Below, piece by piece: positions 1 through 7,928 of a DNA stretch of 35,215 nucleotides. The DNA is taken from assembly GCF_003612565.1 (NCBI RefSeq), contig NZ_RAZG01000042.1, positions 1-35,215 of the forward strand, given 5' to 3'. Below the pieces are notes generated by a model. That model did no database searches. It was not told where the DNA came from and was given only the letters and a program-made list of their open reading frames with translations. Position 1 is the stretch's first letter. Each line of letters begins with the position of its first letter. The position numbers were made by a program, and so were the translations under genes. Source of the stretch: Roseburia sp. 1XD42-69 (GTDB lineage Bacteria; Bacillota; Clostridia; Lachnospirales; Lachnospiraceae).

Positions 1-31
1 TCTCCTTTGCTCTTTCACTTGATAGTATAGG

Positions 32-661
32 TTGTTCAACTTTTTCTGTCCACACTTATATACTAACACCAAGATGGATTTGGAAAGGAAGTCAAAACAG
101 AGCGTACAGGGGAATTTATATGTCAGATTTCTCTGCTTTGGAAACGGAAGTCTGAGTGCTTTACATGACCGTTCCTATGGATTTTATCGCAGACAGATTA
201 TCCTTACGGTCAAAGATGTGCCGCCAGACAGAGTAGATGATCCCTATCTGATTGAGAAACTGCAAAGAGAAGCAGACGATATTTTCCTTTGGTGTCTGGA
301 GGGATTGAAACGCTTACTGAAAAATAAATATCGCTTTACCATCAGCGAACGTGCAAAGAAAAATCTACACGAAGCTATGGAATCCGGGAATAACATTATC
401 GCTTTTATGCAGTCATCCGGGTATATCCGGTTGGAAGAAAATACAACAGCGACTTCTAAGAATCTTTATCAAGCATACTGCCGCTGGTGTGAAGATAATA
501 CGGAAAAGCCTATGAGTGCAAAAAGTTTTTCGGGGTACTTAAAAGAAAATGAAAAGAAGTATCACATTCATTATTCTACGAATATTCCCTCAGACAATGG
601 GAAAAATGCCAGAGGATTTCAGGGGGTTCATACGCAGATACGCATAGATAACTATCGTTGA
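32..661 (+). pseudogene. C-terminal fragment of a P4-family phage/plasmid primase
   Basis: Only the C-terminal domain of a D5/P4-type primase-helicase, used to replicate mobile elements, remains. From the ATG at 74 the residues MDLERKSKQS, SYGFYRRQIILTVKD and FLWCLEGLKRLL match my memory of the conserved C-terminal block of these proteins, and the terminal region (FQGVH near the end) also fits. Full-length members are several hundred residues longer, with Walker motifs upstream; none are seen here. An in-frame TGA at 20-22 closes the frame, and the first 14 codons (32-73) look unrelated to the family, so the break lies near 70. Either an insertion separates it from its N-terminus outside the window or it is a deletion remnant. 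The relaxase downstream supports an integrative or mobilizable element. Confidence 0.75.
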
Positions 662-701
662 TACGGATGAAAAACAGATAAAAAAGAATTTCCCAAAGAA
701 G

Positions 702-782
702 CGTATAAGCGTATATCTTCAGGAAAATCAAGGGATTACAGGTTTCTGAAAAGTATGGAAGATACGTTTATACGCTTATACG
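702..782. repeat. 14-bp perfect inverted repeat, possible operator or iteron-like site
   Basis: CGTATAAGCGTATA at 702-715 is exactly reverse-complementary to 769-782, with 53 bases between. Further TACG/CGTA words surround both arms. It lies just after the primase fragment and before the mobilization gene, where replication or transfer regulatory sites are common. No protein can be assigned to it. Confidence 0.55.
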
Positions 783-829
783 TGTAATTTTTGAATTTAT
801 TTTATTTTTAGCAGAAGGGAGTGTTGGAG

Positions 830-919
830 ATGTTTAAGCAGCTCGGATACGGGCAGATCAAAAGGGCGGATACGCCCATAAATGGAATCGCAAGTCTGAG
901 TAATAATCAGATTATGTAA
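830..919 (+). CDS. Possible 29-aa small protein in the mobilization region
   Basis: An ATG at 830 preceded by GAAGGGAGTGTTGGAG opens a 29-codon frame (begins MFKQLGYGQIKRADTP, ends NNQIM) that stops at 917-919, just before the oriT-like inverted repeat. The composition is plausible for a protein and a ribosome site is present, but I do not recognise a family. It could equally be a chance frame. Confidence 0.35.
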   Translation: MFKQLGYGQIKRADTPINGIASLSNNQIM

Positions 920-931
920 TACAAAAACAGC

Positions 932-1006
932 CCTCGGCGATTGAGAGCGAAATACACCCATCGCACAAACCTACGGTTTATACTCTGTGTATTTCGCTCT
1001 GCGAGG
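932..1006. other. Candidate origin of transfer (oriT)
   Basis: The arm AGAGCGAAATACAC (944-957) is perfectly reverse-complementary to 987-1000, with a 29-nt loop. The outer bases CCTCG (932-936) and CGAGG (1002-1006) extend the stem after a small asymmetric bulge. The site is about 85 bp upstream of the MobA/MobL relaxase start in otherwise non-coding DNA. Relaxases of this class nick next to inverted repeats placed like this. No T-run follows, so a transcription terminator is less likely. The nic position cannot be read from sequence alone. Confidence 0.5.
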
Positions 1007-1090
1007 CTTATGCCGGATACGGCAATCAGTTCGTAAACAGGTGCCTATGCACCTACTCACAATAAAATCGACGAGAGCTGGGAAAGGAGG

Positions 1091-2521
1091 ATGCTTATAG
1101 GCAGACATTCATTTATCAGACAAAGCAAGCTGTCCGATGTGGCAGGGCGTATTGATTATATCTCCAATCCTAAAAGACAGGAATATCTCTATGCGACCTA
1201 TCAGACAGAAGGGGCAACACCGGAGTTTTGGAAAAATCTTGCAAGAGAAAACCAGTTGGATTTTAAGACAAGTGGTTCGGCAGGGAAATGTATTGAAGGG
1301 CGAGAGTTCATCATAGCACTTCCCGAAAGTTTTGTTCAGTACAGGGCAGATGATGTGGTAAGGCTTTTTACGGAGAGTTTTCATAAAAGATATGGTGTGG
1401 AGTGTAGTGCTGCCCTTCATCACAACAAGGCAAAGACGAATTATCATATTCATCTGGTATTCAGTGAACGGAAAATGTTGGAACAGCCCGAAGTAAAGAT
1501 TGCTACCCGAAATATGTTTTATGATGAGCAGGGAAAGCATAGACGTACAAAGAAAGAGGTTTTAGACGAGCAGGGAAATATCCGAGCCGGGTGCAGCATT
1601 ATCCCCAAAGGGGAAATTTATGAAAGCCATATCTTCACAAAAAAGGATGAATGGTTTAAGAACAAAGCCTTTACCAAAGAAGTCAAGGAACTGTTTACCG
1701 ATACGATCAACCGATATGTAAAAGAGGAATCAGAAAAACTATCCGTATTCCAACAGGGCGGTGTATATTTGGCAACGAAGAAAATCGGAAAGAATAATCC
1801 GAAGGCAGGGGAGATAAAGGCGGACAATGCGGCAAGGCAGGAATGGAATCGGACAGTTGATGTGGCATTAGTCGAGGGTGTTCCCGAAGAAGATATTTTG
1901 AAGATAAAGCAGGAAAAAATCACGGACAAAACGCTGCAATCTATCAGGACACACGGTTGGCTGCCGGATATGTTCCGTCAGATTATCCGAGGTGCAAAAG
2001 ACTTTTTACAGGAAGTGATTTTCAAATTTAAGCTACCGCCGAAACCTGTACCAAAGATTGATTTGCAGGAATGGAAAGATATGCAGAAGCTCATGTATGA
2101 ATTGCAGAGACAGTCAATAGAGATAAAACGCACACAGCAGGATATTTCTTCTTTGAAAAAGCAACTGTCAGAGTTACGAGGACTATTTAAAGGCAAAGAG
2201 CGAAAATCTCTGGAGGGGCGAATTGAACTGTTAGAGGATTTGGAAAAGCGTCTGCACAAGAGTTTGGAACAGATAGTAAAGAGGGAAGGCTATCCCAATG
2301 TGCAAGCCTTTCAGAAGGTTTATAACAAAGCAGAAGCACTAATTATGGAATACAATGAAGAACTGCGGGCATGGAAAAATCAGACGGGGCAGAAGAAAGA
2401 AAATACGTTAGAACAACCGAAAAAAGCAAGCGTACTGGAAAAGCTGCACCGCTATCAGCAGGAAGGCAGACAGCAGTCGAAACGGTCAGTTAAGAAAAAA
2501 TCTATGGATAGAGAACGATAA
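1091..2521 (+). CDS. MobA/MobL-family conjugative relaxase
   Basis: This protein would nick oriT and pilot single-stranded DNA during mobilization. The N-terminus (RHSFIRQSKLSDVAGRIDYI) fits the MobA/MobL group. The metal-binding histidine motif is NYHIHLVFSER, near residue 120, preceded by ALHHNKAKT. After about residue 330 the chain is Lys/Glu-rich and probably helical or coiled-coil, ending in a basic tail (SVKKKSMDRER). At 476 aa it is within the family range and looks intact. The start is odd: AAAGGAGG ends directly against the ATG at 1091 with no spacer, and the next well-spaced codon, at 1097, is ATA, so translation may be weak or the start codon may have drifted. An oriT-like repeat lies upstream and a tnpV remnant follows 17 bp downstream. 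Confidence 0.85.
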   Translation: MLIGRHSFIRQSKLSDVAGRIDYISNPKRQEYLYATYQTEGATPEFWKNLARENQLDFKTSGSAGKCIEGREFIIALPESFVQYRADDVVRLFTESFHKRYGVECSAALHHNKAKTNYHIHLVFSERKMLEQPEVKIATRNMFYDEQGKHRRTKKEVLDEQGNIRAGCSIIPKGEIYESHIFTKKDEWFKNKAFTKEVKELFTDTINRYVKEESEKLSVFQQGGVYLATKKIGKNNPKAGEIKADNAARQEWNRTVDVALVEGVPEEDILKIKQEKITDKTLQSIRTHGWLPDMFRQIIRGAKDFLQEVIFKFKLPPKPVPKIDLQEWKDMQKLMYELQRQSIEIKRTQQDISSLKKQLSELRGLFKGKERKSLEGRIELLEDLEKRLHKSLEQIVKREGYPNVQAFQKVYNKAEALIMEYNEELRAWKNQTGQKKENTLEQPKKASVLEKLHRYQQEGRQQSKRSVKKKSMDRER

Positions 2522-2538
2522 GAAAGGTGGAACAGACA

Positions 2539-2915
2539 ATGAAGAAAACAATATTTGAAGAAATGGGCGGAACTTATATCAGACAAGGGGATTATCTTAT
2601 CCCCTGTCTTACCTTGCCGGAGGAGGAAGAGCAGAGATTTATCGGCGTATGGGGACAAAGACATTTACATTATCTAAAGAGTATCACAAGGGTGTATATT
2701 TGAATCTGCTTACAAGTGGAAGGTTGAATGATTATTTGGCGGATATAGAAGAACAGGCTCAGGAACGGTTTGAAAGGATTGTAGAGCAGATGAAACAGGC
2801 ACAGGGGATCACGGAACAGTTAAAGGTAGATGATACCTTAGAGTGGATTGGGAGAATGAATAATATACAAGCATGTGCGAGGGAGATTGTGGATAAGGAG
2901 ATGATTTATCAATAA
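2539..2915 (+). pseudogene. tnpV: Frameshifted tnpV (transposon-encoded accessory protein)
   Basis: Two frames together give one TnpV-like protein. Frame 1 runs 2539-2703 and starts MKKTIFEEMGGTYIRQGDY, with the typical ALPEEEE-like segment (TLPEEEEQ) next. The second half (KEYHKGVYLNLL through IVDKEMIYQ) is in the -1 frame, ending at 2915. The switch is in CTAAAGAG near 2672-2679: one extra A would restore a continuous protein of about 125 residues, the usual length. No canonical slippery heptamer is present, so I read it as a mutation or sequencing error. The exact role of TnpV in its elements is not established. A GGTGG-type ribosome site precedes the first ATG. Confidence 0.75.
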
Positions 2916-2934
2916 TGGAAATAAAATGAAGGAG

Positions 2935-2968
2935 AAAAGGCGGCAGTTTAGAAAGGCTATCGCCTTTT
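2935..2968 (+). terminator. Hairpin, probable weak terminator after tnpV
   Basis: AAAAGGCG (2935-2942) pairs perfectly with CGCCTTTT (2961-2968). The stem's own 3' T's and the following AG-rich bases give only a short U-tract. It separates the tnpV remnant from the promoter of the two-component system. Confidence 0.45.
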
Positions 2969-2973
2969 AGGAA

Positions 2974-3008
2974 TTGTTGTTTATTTGTTGTTTTTTATAA
3001 GCTATACT
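2974..3008 (+). promoter_or_regulatory. Promoter with direct-repeat regulator site before the response regulator
   Basis: TTGTTG occurs at 2974-2979 and again at 2985-2990, an 11-bp period. Exactly 12 bp after the second copy comes a -10 element, TATACT (3003-3008). There is no normal -35 at 17 bp spacing, so the repeat probably recruits polymerase through a bound OmpR-type regulator. The same arrangement recurs at 4910-4944 before the ABC genes. Confidence 0.65.
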
Positions 3009-3046
3009 ATAAGGAAAAGATAACATTAGAGTCAGAGGTGGAATTT

Positions 3047-3721
3047 ATGAACTATAAAATTTTAATGGTTGATGATGATAGAGAATTGCTAAAAATGCTG
3101 AATCAATACTTTACATTGAAAAATTATACAGTGATTATTGCAGAAAATGGCATAGAAGCAATGGAAAAGATAAGTGCAAATCCCGATATTATTTTATTGG
3201 ATGTAAATATGCCGGGAATGGATGGAATTGAAGTGTGCAGAAAAATCAGAGATACGGTTTCATGCCCGATTATTTTTTTGACGGCAAAGGTAGAGGAACA
3301 GGATCGAGTTATGGGATTGCTGTCCGGCGGTGATGATTATGTTTTAAAACCATTTAGTTTGAAAGAATTAGACGCCCGAATTATTGCCCACTTGAAACGT
3401 GAGGAACGTTTACACAGGAAAACAGAACAGCGATTTTATGGAGATTTGATTATTGATTATACTTGTAAGAATGTGCGAATTAAAGGACAAGCGATAGATT
3501 TTACAAAATCAGAATATAACATTATTGAATTTCTGTCTATGAACCCTGAAATTGTGTTTGATAAAGAACGTATTTATGAAAAGATTAGTGGATATGACGC
3601 AGAAGGCGATAGTCGAGCGGTGACAGAACTGATCCGCAGAATCCGTAAAAAAATCAATCAATATACGCAGCATGAATATATTGAAACAGTATGGGGGATG
3701 GGATATAAATGGACAAAATAA
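3047..3721 (+). CDS. OmpR-family response regulator
   Basis: This is a cytoplasmic transcription factor activated by phosphorylation. The receiver domain occupies roughly residues 1-115, with the acidic pocket DDD at 9-11, phospho-acceptor Asp52 (ILLDVNMPG), Thr79 (FLTAK) and Lys101 (VLKPF). A winged-helix DNA-binding domain follows from about 130 to the end (IDFTKSEYNII, AVTELIRRIRKKI, ETVWGMGYKW). I chose the ATG at 3047 because GAGGTGG sits properly before it; a GTG at 3038 would overlap that ribosome site. It overlaps the kinase gene by 13 bp, so the two are translationally coupled. Its likely targets are its own promoter and the adjacent ABC promoter, which share a direct-repeat site. 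Confidence 0.92.
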   Translation: MNYKILMVDDDRELLKMLNQYFTLKNYTVIIAENGIEAMEKISANPDIILLDVNMPGMDGIEVCRKIRDTVSCPIIFLTAKVEEQDRVMGLLSGGDDYVLKPFSLKELDARIIAHLKREERLHRKTEQRFYGDLIIDYTCKNVRIKGQAIDFTKSEYNIIEFLSMNPEIVFDKERIYEKISGYDAEGDSRAVTELIRRIRKKINQYTQHEYIETVWGMGYKWTK

Positions 3722-4890
3722 AAAATCTTTCGCTGAGAAAAACCATTGTTTTGTATATGATAGTTAGCTTAATAATCAGTTTTTTTCTTTCTGCATTGAT
3801 TATACGAACAGCAACCACAATACAAAATAACATTTGGTGGAAATATGTAGATCAAGAGAAGTATTTTGAAATGGCTGAAGGTGACGGAAGGGAGTATTTA
3901 ACAGACGTTCCGAGACCGAATTCATATGAAATGGAAAACTTTGATTATCATGTATCTGAGATATGTGATTTTCTTCAGACGTTTCCAGCACTTATCGTGT
4001 CTGTGATAGGCAATATCATAGCGGTGTTTCTTTTTTATAAGCATAAATTGAAATATCCCATTGAAGAACTAGAACTGGCGTCACAACAAGTTGGTCAAAA
4101 TAATTTGGATTTTCATATTACCTATGAAAATAAAGATGAAATGGGAAGCTTGTGCAAAGAATTTGAACGAATGAGAAAACAGCTTGCAGAGAATAATCGC
4201 CAGTTATGGAAAATGCTTGAGGAAGAGAAGGCTTTGCGGGCTGCGATTGCACATGATATCCGTTCTCCGTTATCTGTATTGGAGGGCTATCAGGAAATGC
4301 TTTCAGAATATCTTCCAAAGAAAGAGATAGATATAGCTCAGGCACTGGAAATGATAGGCGAGAGCAGAAAGCAGATTGAACGAATGGACGTGTTTGTAGA
4401 AACAATGCGAAAAATGAGCAGTTTAGATGCAAGGGAGTTGGTGGCAGAAGAAATTACAAGTAAGCAGTTAGAAATAGATATACGGGCAGAGCTGAATGTG
4501 TTTGAGAAAAAATTTGGAAAGCGATGCGAATTAGAATGTTTGGAAACAGCAGAAAAATTTTCAGGAGATAAGGAAGTGATTTTAGAGGTTATAGAAAACC
4601 TTTTGTCAAATGCCTTTCGTTATGCCAAGACAAAAGTGGAAATGGAAGCTCTCCTTACTTGCTCTAAATTACAAATCAGAGTAAAGGATGATGGAGTGGG
4701 ATTTAGAATAGACAAGCAAAAGGCAACAGAACTTTTTTATCAGCAAAATATGAAAGACAGTTTGAAACATTCAGGAATGGGTATGTATATCAGCAGAATG
4801 TATTGTGAAAAACATAATGGAAAGTTATTATTAGAAAATCAAGAACATGGTGGAGCCATAATAACAGCAGTATTTCATCGGATTGCATGA
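3709..4890 (+). CDS. Membrane sensor histidine kinase
   Basis: This is the partner of the response regulator immediately upstream. Transmembrane helices lie near residues 12-32 and 92-110, flanking a short external segment of about 60 residues. A HAMP-like linker follows (about 111-165), then the dimerisation/phosphoacceptor motif AIAHDIRSPLSVLEGY with His182. The C-terminal ATPase domain contains ENLLSNAFRYAK (N box), DDGVGF (G1) and SGMGMYISR (G2). The small extracytoplasmic loop resembles kinases of peptide-antibiotic detoxification modules that sense through the membrane or their transporter; that comparison is inference. An intrinsic terminator overlaps the stop codon, so the ABC genes downstream are probably made from a separate transcript. 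Confidence 0.92.
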   Translation: MDKIKNLSLRKTIVLYMIVSLIISFFLSALIIRTATTIQNNIWWKYVDQEKYFEMAEGDGREYLTDVPRPNSYEMENFDYHVSEICDFLQTFPALIVSVIGNIIAVFLFYKHKLKYPIEELELASQQVGQNNLDFHITYENKDEMGSLCKEFERMRKQLAENNRQLWKMLEEEKALRAAIAHDIRSPLSVLEGYQEMLSEYLPKKEIDIAQALEMIGESRKQIERMDVFVETMRKMSSLDARELVAEEITSKQLEIDIRAELNVFEKKFGKRCELECLETAEKFSGDKEVILEVIENLLSNAFRYAKTKVEMEALLTCSKLQIRVKDDGVGFRIDKQKATELFYQQNMKDSLKHSGMGMYISRMYCEKHNGKLLLENQEHGGAIITAVFHRIA

Positions 4891-4906
4891 GCAGTCCGAT
4901 TTTTTT
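4877..4906 (+). terminator. Intrinsic terminator at the end of the kinase gene
   Basis: ATCGGATTGC (4877-4886) pairs with GCAGTCCGAT (4891-4900) with one G-U pair and a 4-nt loop, followed by six or more T's. The hairpin contains the kinase stop codon. It shows that the ABC genes need their own promoter. Confidence 0.8.
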
Positions 4907-4909
4907 ATG

Positions 4910-4944
4910 TTGTTGTCTTTTTGTTGTGATATGCAGTTTATGAT
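4910..4944 (+). promoter_or_regulatory. Promoter with direct-repeat regulator site before the ABC exporter
   Basis: TTGTTG at 4910-4915 and 4921-4926 (11-bp period) is followed, again after exactly 12 bp, by TATGAT (4939-4944). Spacing and repeat match the response regulator's own promoter at 2974-3008; the 18-bp repeat blocks differ at two positions. It lies directly after the terminator of the kinase gene. Confidence 0.65.
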
Positions 4945-4972
4945 ATTTATAACAAGGAAAGGAGGCAAAACT

Positions 4973-6037
4973 ATGATTGCTATTTTTAAAAGAGAGATTA
5001 AAAATTATCTAAAGCGACCGTTATTTTGGGTGGGGATTGTGCTTGTGATTTATGGTGTGTTTAGTGCAACAAGTCCCTATCTGACCACACATTATCTTAC
5101 AACGGGGGAGGAAATCATCAATGATCAGTCCAACACTTCGGTTGAAGGAGAAGTGTATGAGGGGTATATTCCAGCTGACACAGAAAAGCATCGGGAACTA
5201 TGGCATGAAAAAGTAAAAATAAAATTGACAGATGTGTTTGAAGTATCGGATATAGAAGCACAGACAGTAATTGAAAAGCTAGAAAACATGAATTTGAAAG
5301 AAGCCTATGCGTACCTGGAACAGGAATATGACTGGTACGGGGCAAGATATTTGTACGAGGACAGTACGTATTATAAGGGAACGGCAGAAGAAATCAACGC
5401 ATATCTAGATGAAAAATTGGAAGATAAGACATTTTCTTTTTATTACGCAAGAAAATTTGCTGATTTTGCAGGGCTGTATATGGTATTTTTTGCAACTATT
5501 ATGTTGGCGGTTTTATTTTTACAAGATACAAAAAAGCATACTTATGAACTGCTGCACACAAAGCCCGTGACTACCGGGAAGTATGTACTGGGAAAAGTGA
5601 GTGCAGGATTTACAATTTGTTTGCTTGTGCTGGCTATTTTGAATATACTGTTTTGGATATTGTGCCGCATCTATACAAAGGATAGTGGATTTGAAGTGCA
5701 GTTATGGGATTTTGTGGTTTCTACGGTACTTTATATACTGCCTAATATGCTGATGATTGTGAGTATATATACATTGATTTCACTTATATTTAAAAATCCA
5801 CTTCCGGGTGTGCCACTTTTAATTCTTTATATGGTGTATTCCAACATGGGGGGAAGAAATGCGGAAGGTGTTTATGGATATTGGGGCAGACCTTTGGCAA
5901 TCATGGTTCGATTTCCCGGGCAGCTTTTTGATACGACACCGCCGCCAATGGTACTCTTAAATCAGAGTTTTCTTATTTTAGCATCTGTAGTAATTATTTT
6001 ATTTTCGATACAGCTTTGGAAGAGGAGGCGGATGTAA
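4973..6037 (+). CDS. ABC-2-type exporter permease (larger subunit)
   Basis: This is an integral membrane subunit of an ABC exporter. An N-terminal helix (PLFWVGIVLVIYGVFSA) is followed by a large extracytoplasmic segment of about 110 residues, then five or so hydrophobic helices, the first starting at FAGLYMVFFATIMLAVLFL. The cytoplasmic loop KKHTYELLHTKPVTTGKY is typical of ABC-2 permeases. I chose the ATG at 4973, eight bases after AAAGGAGG; the longer frame to 4883 would start inside the terminator hairpin. The product is about 354 aa. It is followed without a gap by the second permease and then the ATPase. The substrate is unknown; neighbouring regulators suggest antimicrobial-peptide efflux or immunity. 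Confidence 0.8.
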   Translation: MIAIFKREIKNYLKRPLFWVGIVLVIYGVFSATSPYLTTHYLTTGEEIINDQSNTSVEGEVYEGYIPADTEKHRELWHEKVKIKLTDVFEVSDIEAQTVIEKLENMNLKEAYAYLEQEYDWYGARYLYEDSTYYKGTAEEINAYLDEKLEDKTFSFYYARKFADFAGLYMVFFATIMLAVLFLQDTKKHTYELLHTKPVTTGKYVLGKVSAGFTICLLVLAILNILFWILCRIYTKDSGFEVQLWDFVVSTVLYILPNMLMIVSIYTLISLIFKNPLPGVPLLILYMVYSNMGGRNAEGVYGYWGRPLAIMVRFPGQLFDTTPPPMVLLNQSFLILASVVIILFSIQLWKRRRM

Positions 6038-6697
6038 ATGAAGAAGGAAATGAAGATTGTCCTGCCGTTTTATAAGATTGCTTATGCAGTATCTTTTGTT
6101 GTGATTTTAAGCTTGATACGTGGGGTTGTATTCACAAATGAAATAGGACTTTCCGTTGAGGGACCTTTTGCAATATTGACTGTTGTTTTTTGTGCAGATA
6201 CTTATGTGCAGGAAATTACAAGCAAACGTTCCGAAGTCCACAGACTGTATCGGATAAAAAAGAGAATTCATTCCATCATGCAGCGAATGATGATACAGGA
6301 AGTTTTCTTGTTGCTGCTTGCTGTTCTCGGATACGGGCTATTTTTTGTGTTTCAGAAACCAGTTACGCATCCAGTAACAGAAAGTGAAATGCTTCAATTT
6401 ATTGCCTATTTTTTGGCGATTGTAGTAACCATTTTCTTTTGGGGAATATTGGCTAATACATTGTCTATGCTTTTTCGCAATATGTGGATGGGGATTGGAA
6501 GTTGTCTTTTGATATGGGTAGCAACAAATTCCACAGGAGGAGATAAACTTTTTGGGGCATGGAATCTATTTTCCTATGCTTTTAGAGATATAGAAAATAC
6601 TGATGATATTACATGGCTGTATGGGAAAGCCTTGTGTATTTGTATAGGATTCATTTTATTTATAGCATTGCCGAAGATAGTTAGAAAGAGAGGATAA
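6038..6697 (+). CDS. ABC exporter permease (smaller subunit)
   Basis: A 219-residue, strongly hydrophobic protein with about six transmembrane segments (for example AVSFVVILSLIRGVVF, VFLLLLAVLGYGLFFVF, AYFLAIVVTIFFWGILA, ALCICIGFILFIALP). The loop ITSKRSEVHRLYRIKKR resembles the cytoplasmic coupling loop of ABC-2 permeases. It begins at the base after the larger permease's stop codon, with GGAGGCGG just upstream, and is followed four bases later by the ATPase gene. It probably forms a heteromeric membrane pore with the larger permease. I cannot name a family from sequence alone. Confidence 0.75.
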   Translation: MKKEMKIVLPFYKIAYAVSFVVILSLIRGVVFTNEIGLSVEGPFAILTVVFCADTYVQEITSKRSEVHRLYRIKKRIHSIMQRMMIQEVFLLLLAVLGYGLFFVFQKPVTHPVTESEMLQFIAYFLAIVVTIFFWGILANTLSMLFRNMWMGIGSCLLIWVATNSTGGDKLFGAWNLFSYAFRDIENTDDITWLYGKALCICIGFILFIALPKIVRKRG

Positions 6698-6701
6698 GTT
6701 T

Positions 6702-7577
6702 ATGAGTATTCATATTGAGGATTTAAAGGTAAGATTTAAGAATGGTGTAACAGCAATCGATCATGCAGATTTAGATATACCTAATGGAATATTTGGACTG
6801 TTGGGAGAAAATGGAGCAGGAAAGACAACTTTAATGAGAGTATTAACTACTGTATTGAAACCAGTTAGCGGTACAGTCACATTGGATGGGATTTTATATA
6901 GTGAAGGAAATTATGAAAAAATTCAGAGGAAAATAGGTTATCTACCACAGGAAATAGAACTTTATCCCAATTTGACTGTTCAGGAGTGTTTGGAGTATAT
7001 GGGTGATCTAGCAGGTGTCCCGAAAGCGGAATGTAAAAAACGAATAGAATATTATTTGAAAAAGACCAGTCTTATAGAACATCGGAAGAAGAAAATGAAA
7101 CAGTTATCAGGCGGGATGAAAAGACGAGTTGGATTGGTGCAGGCACTTTTGAATGAACCAGAATTTTTGATTGTAGATGAACCAACTACTGGCTTAGATC
7201 CAGAAGAACGTATTCGTATTCGTAATTTATTGGTAGACTTTTCTGAAAATAGAACGGTTTTGTTTTCAACTCATGTTGTAGAGGATTTGGCTGCTACCTG
7301 TAATCAACTTGCAATTATGCACAAAGGCAGCTTTTTATATGCGGGTTCTATGAAGAATTTAGCGGAAGAAGCACAGGGGAAAATCTGGATTTGCAAAGTA
7401 CCTGATGAGAGAAAAGCAAGAGAAGTGGAACAGAAATATCGTATTACATCAAAACAGTACGTTGAGGGTGGATTACAGTTAAGAGTGATTTCTGAAATAC
7501 AGCCAGAATTGGAGTGTATGTCAGTTCCTGCAACGTTGGAAGATGCTTATATTTATGTGACGAATCAATACGAGTAG
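6702..7577 (+). CDS. ABC transporter ATP-binding protein
   Basis: This cytoplasmic ATPase drives the two permeases upstream. Walker A is GENGAGKT at 35-42, the Q-loop is GYLPQEIELYP near 79-89, the signature is LSGGM at 135-139, Walker B is FLIVDEP at 155-161 with the D-loop GLDP, and the switch histidine is in FSTHVVEDL. It is complete at 291 aa with a C-terminal extension of about 80 residues, as is usual for drug- or peptide-export ATPases. GGATAAGTTT precedes the ATG. The three genes form a compact operon behind a promoter that carries the presumed response-regulator site. Confidence 0.93.
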   Translation: MSIHIEDLKVRFKNGVTAIDHADLDIPNGIFGLLGENGAGKTTLMRVLTTVLKPVSGTVTLDGILYSEGNYEKIQRKIGYLPQEIELYPNLTVQECLEYMGDLAGVPKAECKKRIEYYLKKTSLIEHRKKKMKQLSGGMKRRVGLVQALLNEPEFLIVDEPTTGLDPEERIRIRNLLVDFSENRTVLFSTHVVEDLAATCNQLAIMHKGSFLYAGSMKNLAEEAQGKIWICKVPDERKAREVEQKYRITSKQYVEGGLQLRVISEIQPELECMSVPATLEDAYIYVTNQYE

Positions 7578-7631
7578 AGAGTTTTCATATTAAAATATAA
7601 AATGGGAATAAAATTGTGAGAGAAGATTAAA

Positions 7632-7663
7632 GAAGGAGATACATGTTTTGTGCCATCTCCTTC
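7632..7663 (+). terminator. Hairpin after the ABC operon
   Basis: GAAGGAGAT (7632-7640) pairs perfectly with ATCTCCTTC (7655-7663) around a 14-nt loop. The T-tract is short (CTTTATA). It is the first hairpin after the ATPase stop, so it plausibly ends that transcript. Confidence 0.5.
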
Positions 7664-7748
7664 CTTTATAATTCCGAGGTGTGATGAGGAGCAATGAGAA
7701 GCCCTGCGTTTGTAACGTGTTTGCAACACCATATTCCAAGAATCCAGT

Positions 7749-7843
7749 AAAATCAAGTGTTTCCAGTTACCCAAGCGTTAATCGGCTGGCGGGAGCGTAT
7801 CAAAATTGCTCAAAAACCCTGGAAAATCAAATGTTTACGGTTA
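7749..7843. repeat. Imperfect 21-bp direct repeat, possible attachment-site scar
   Basis: 7749-7769 and 7823-7843 match at 18 of 21 positions (shared AAAATCAA, TGTTT and GTTA). They sit in a 350-bp stretch without a gene, between the ABC operon and the tail of a serine recombinase gene. Repeats like this can be left by element insertion or excision. I see no other recognisable content in 7578-7928 apart from the two hairpins. Confidence 0.3.
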
Positions 7844-7866
7844 GAGGGAAGTAATTTCAGATTAGG

Positions 7867-7903
7867 CGGTATAGCCCCAATTACAAGGGCTGTACCGTTT
7901 TTT
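7867..7903 (+). terminator. Intrinsic terminator
   Basis: CGGTATAGCCC (7867-7877) pairs with GGGCTGTACCG (7887-7897) with one G-U pair and a 9-nt loop, then six T's. The orientation is plus-strand, yet no plus-strand gene ends next to it, so it may belong to a deleted gene or act as a backup for the ABC operon. Confidence 0.7.
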
Positions 7904-7928
7904 CTTGCGCTCAACGAGCGCATTTTCC

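Noticed and set aside
2672-2679. Programmed ribosomal frameshift in tnpV
   Set aside because: The bases do not form a slippery X-XXY-YYZ heptamer, and I see no downstream stem at the right distance. A mutation is simpler.
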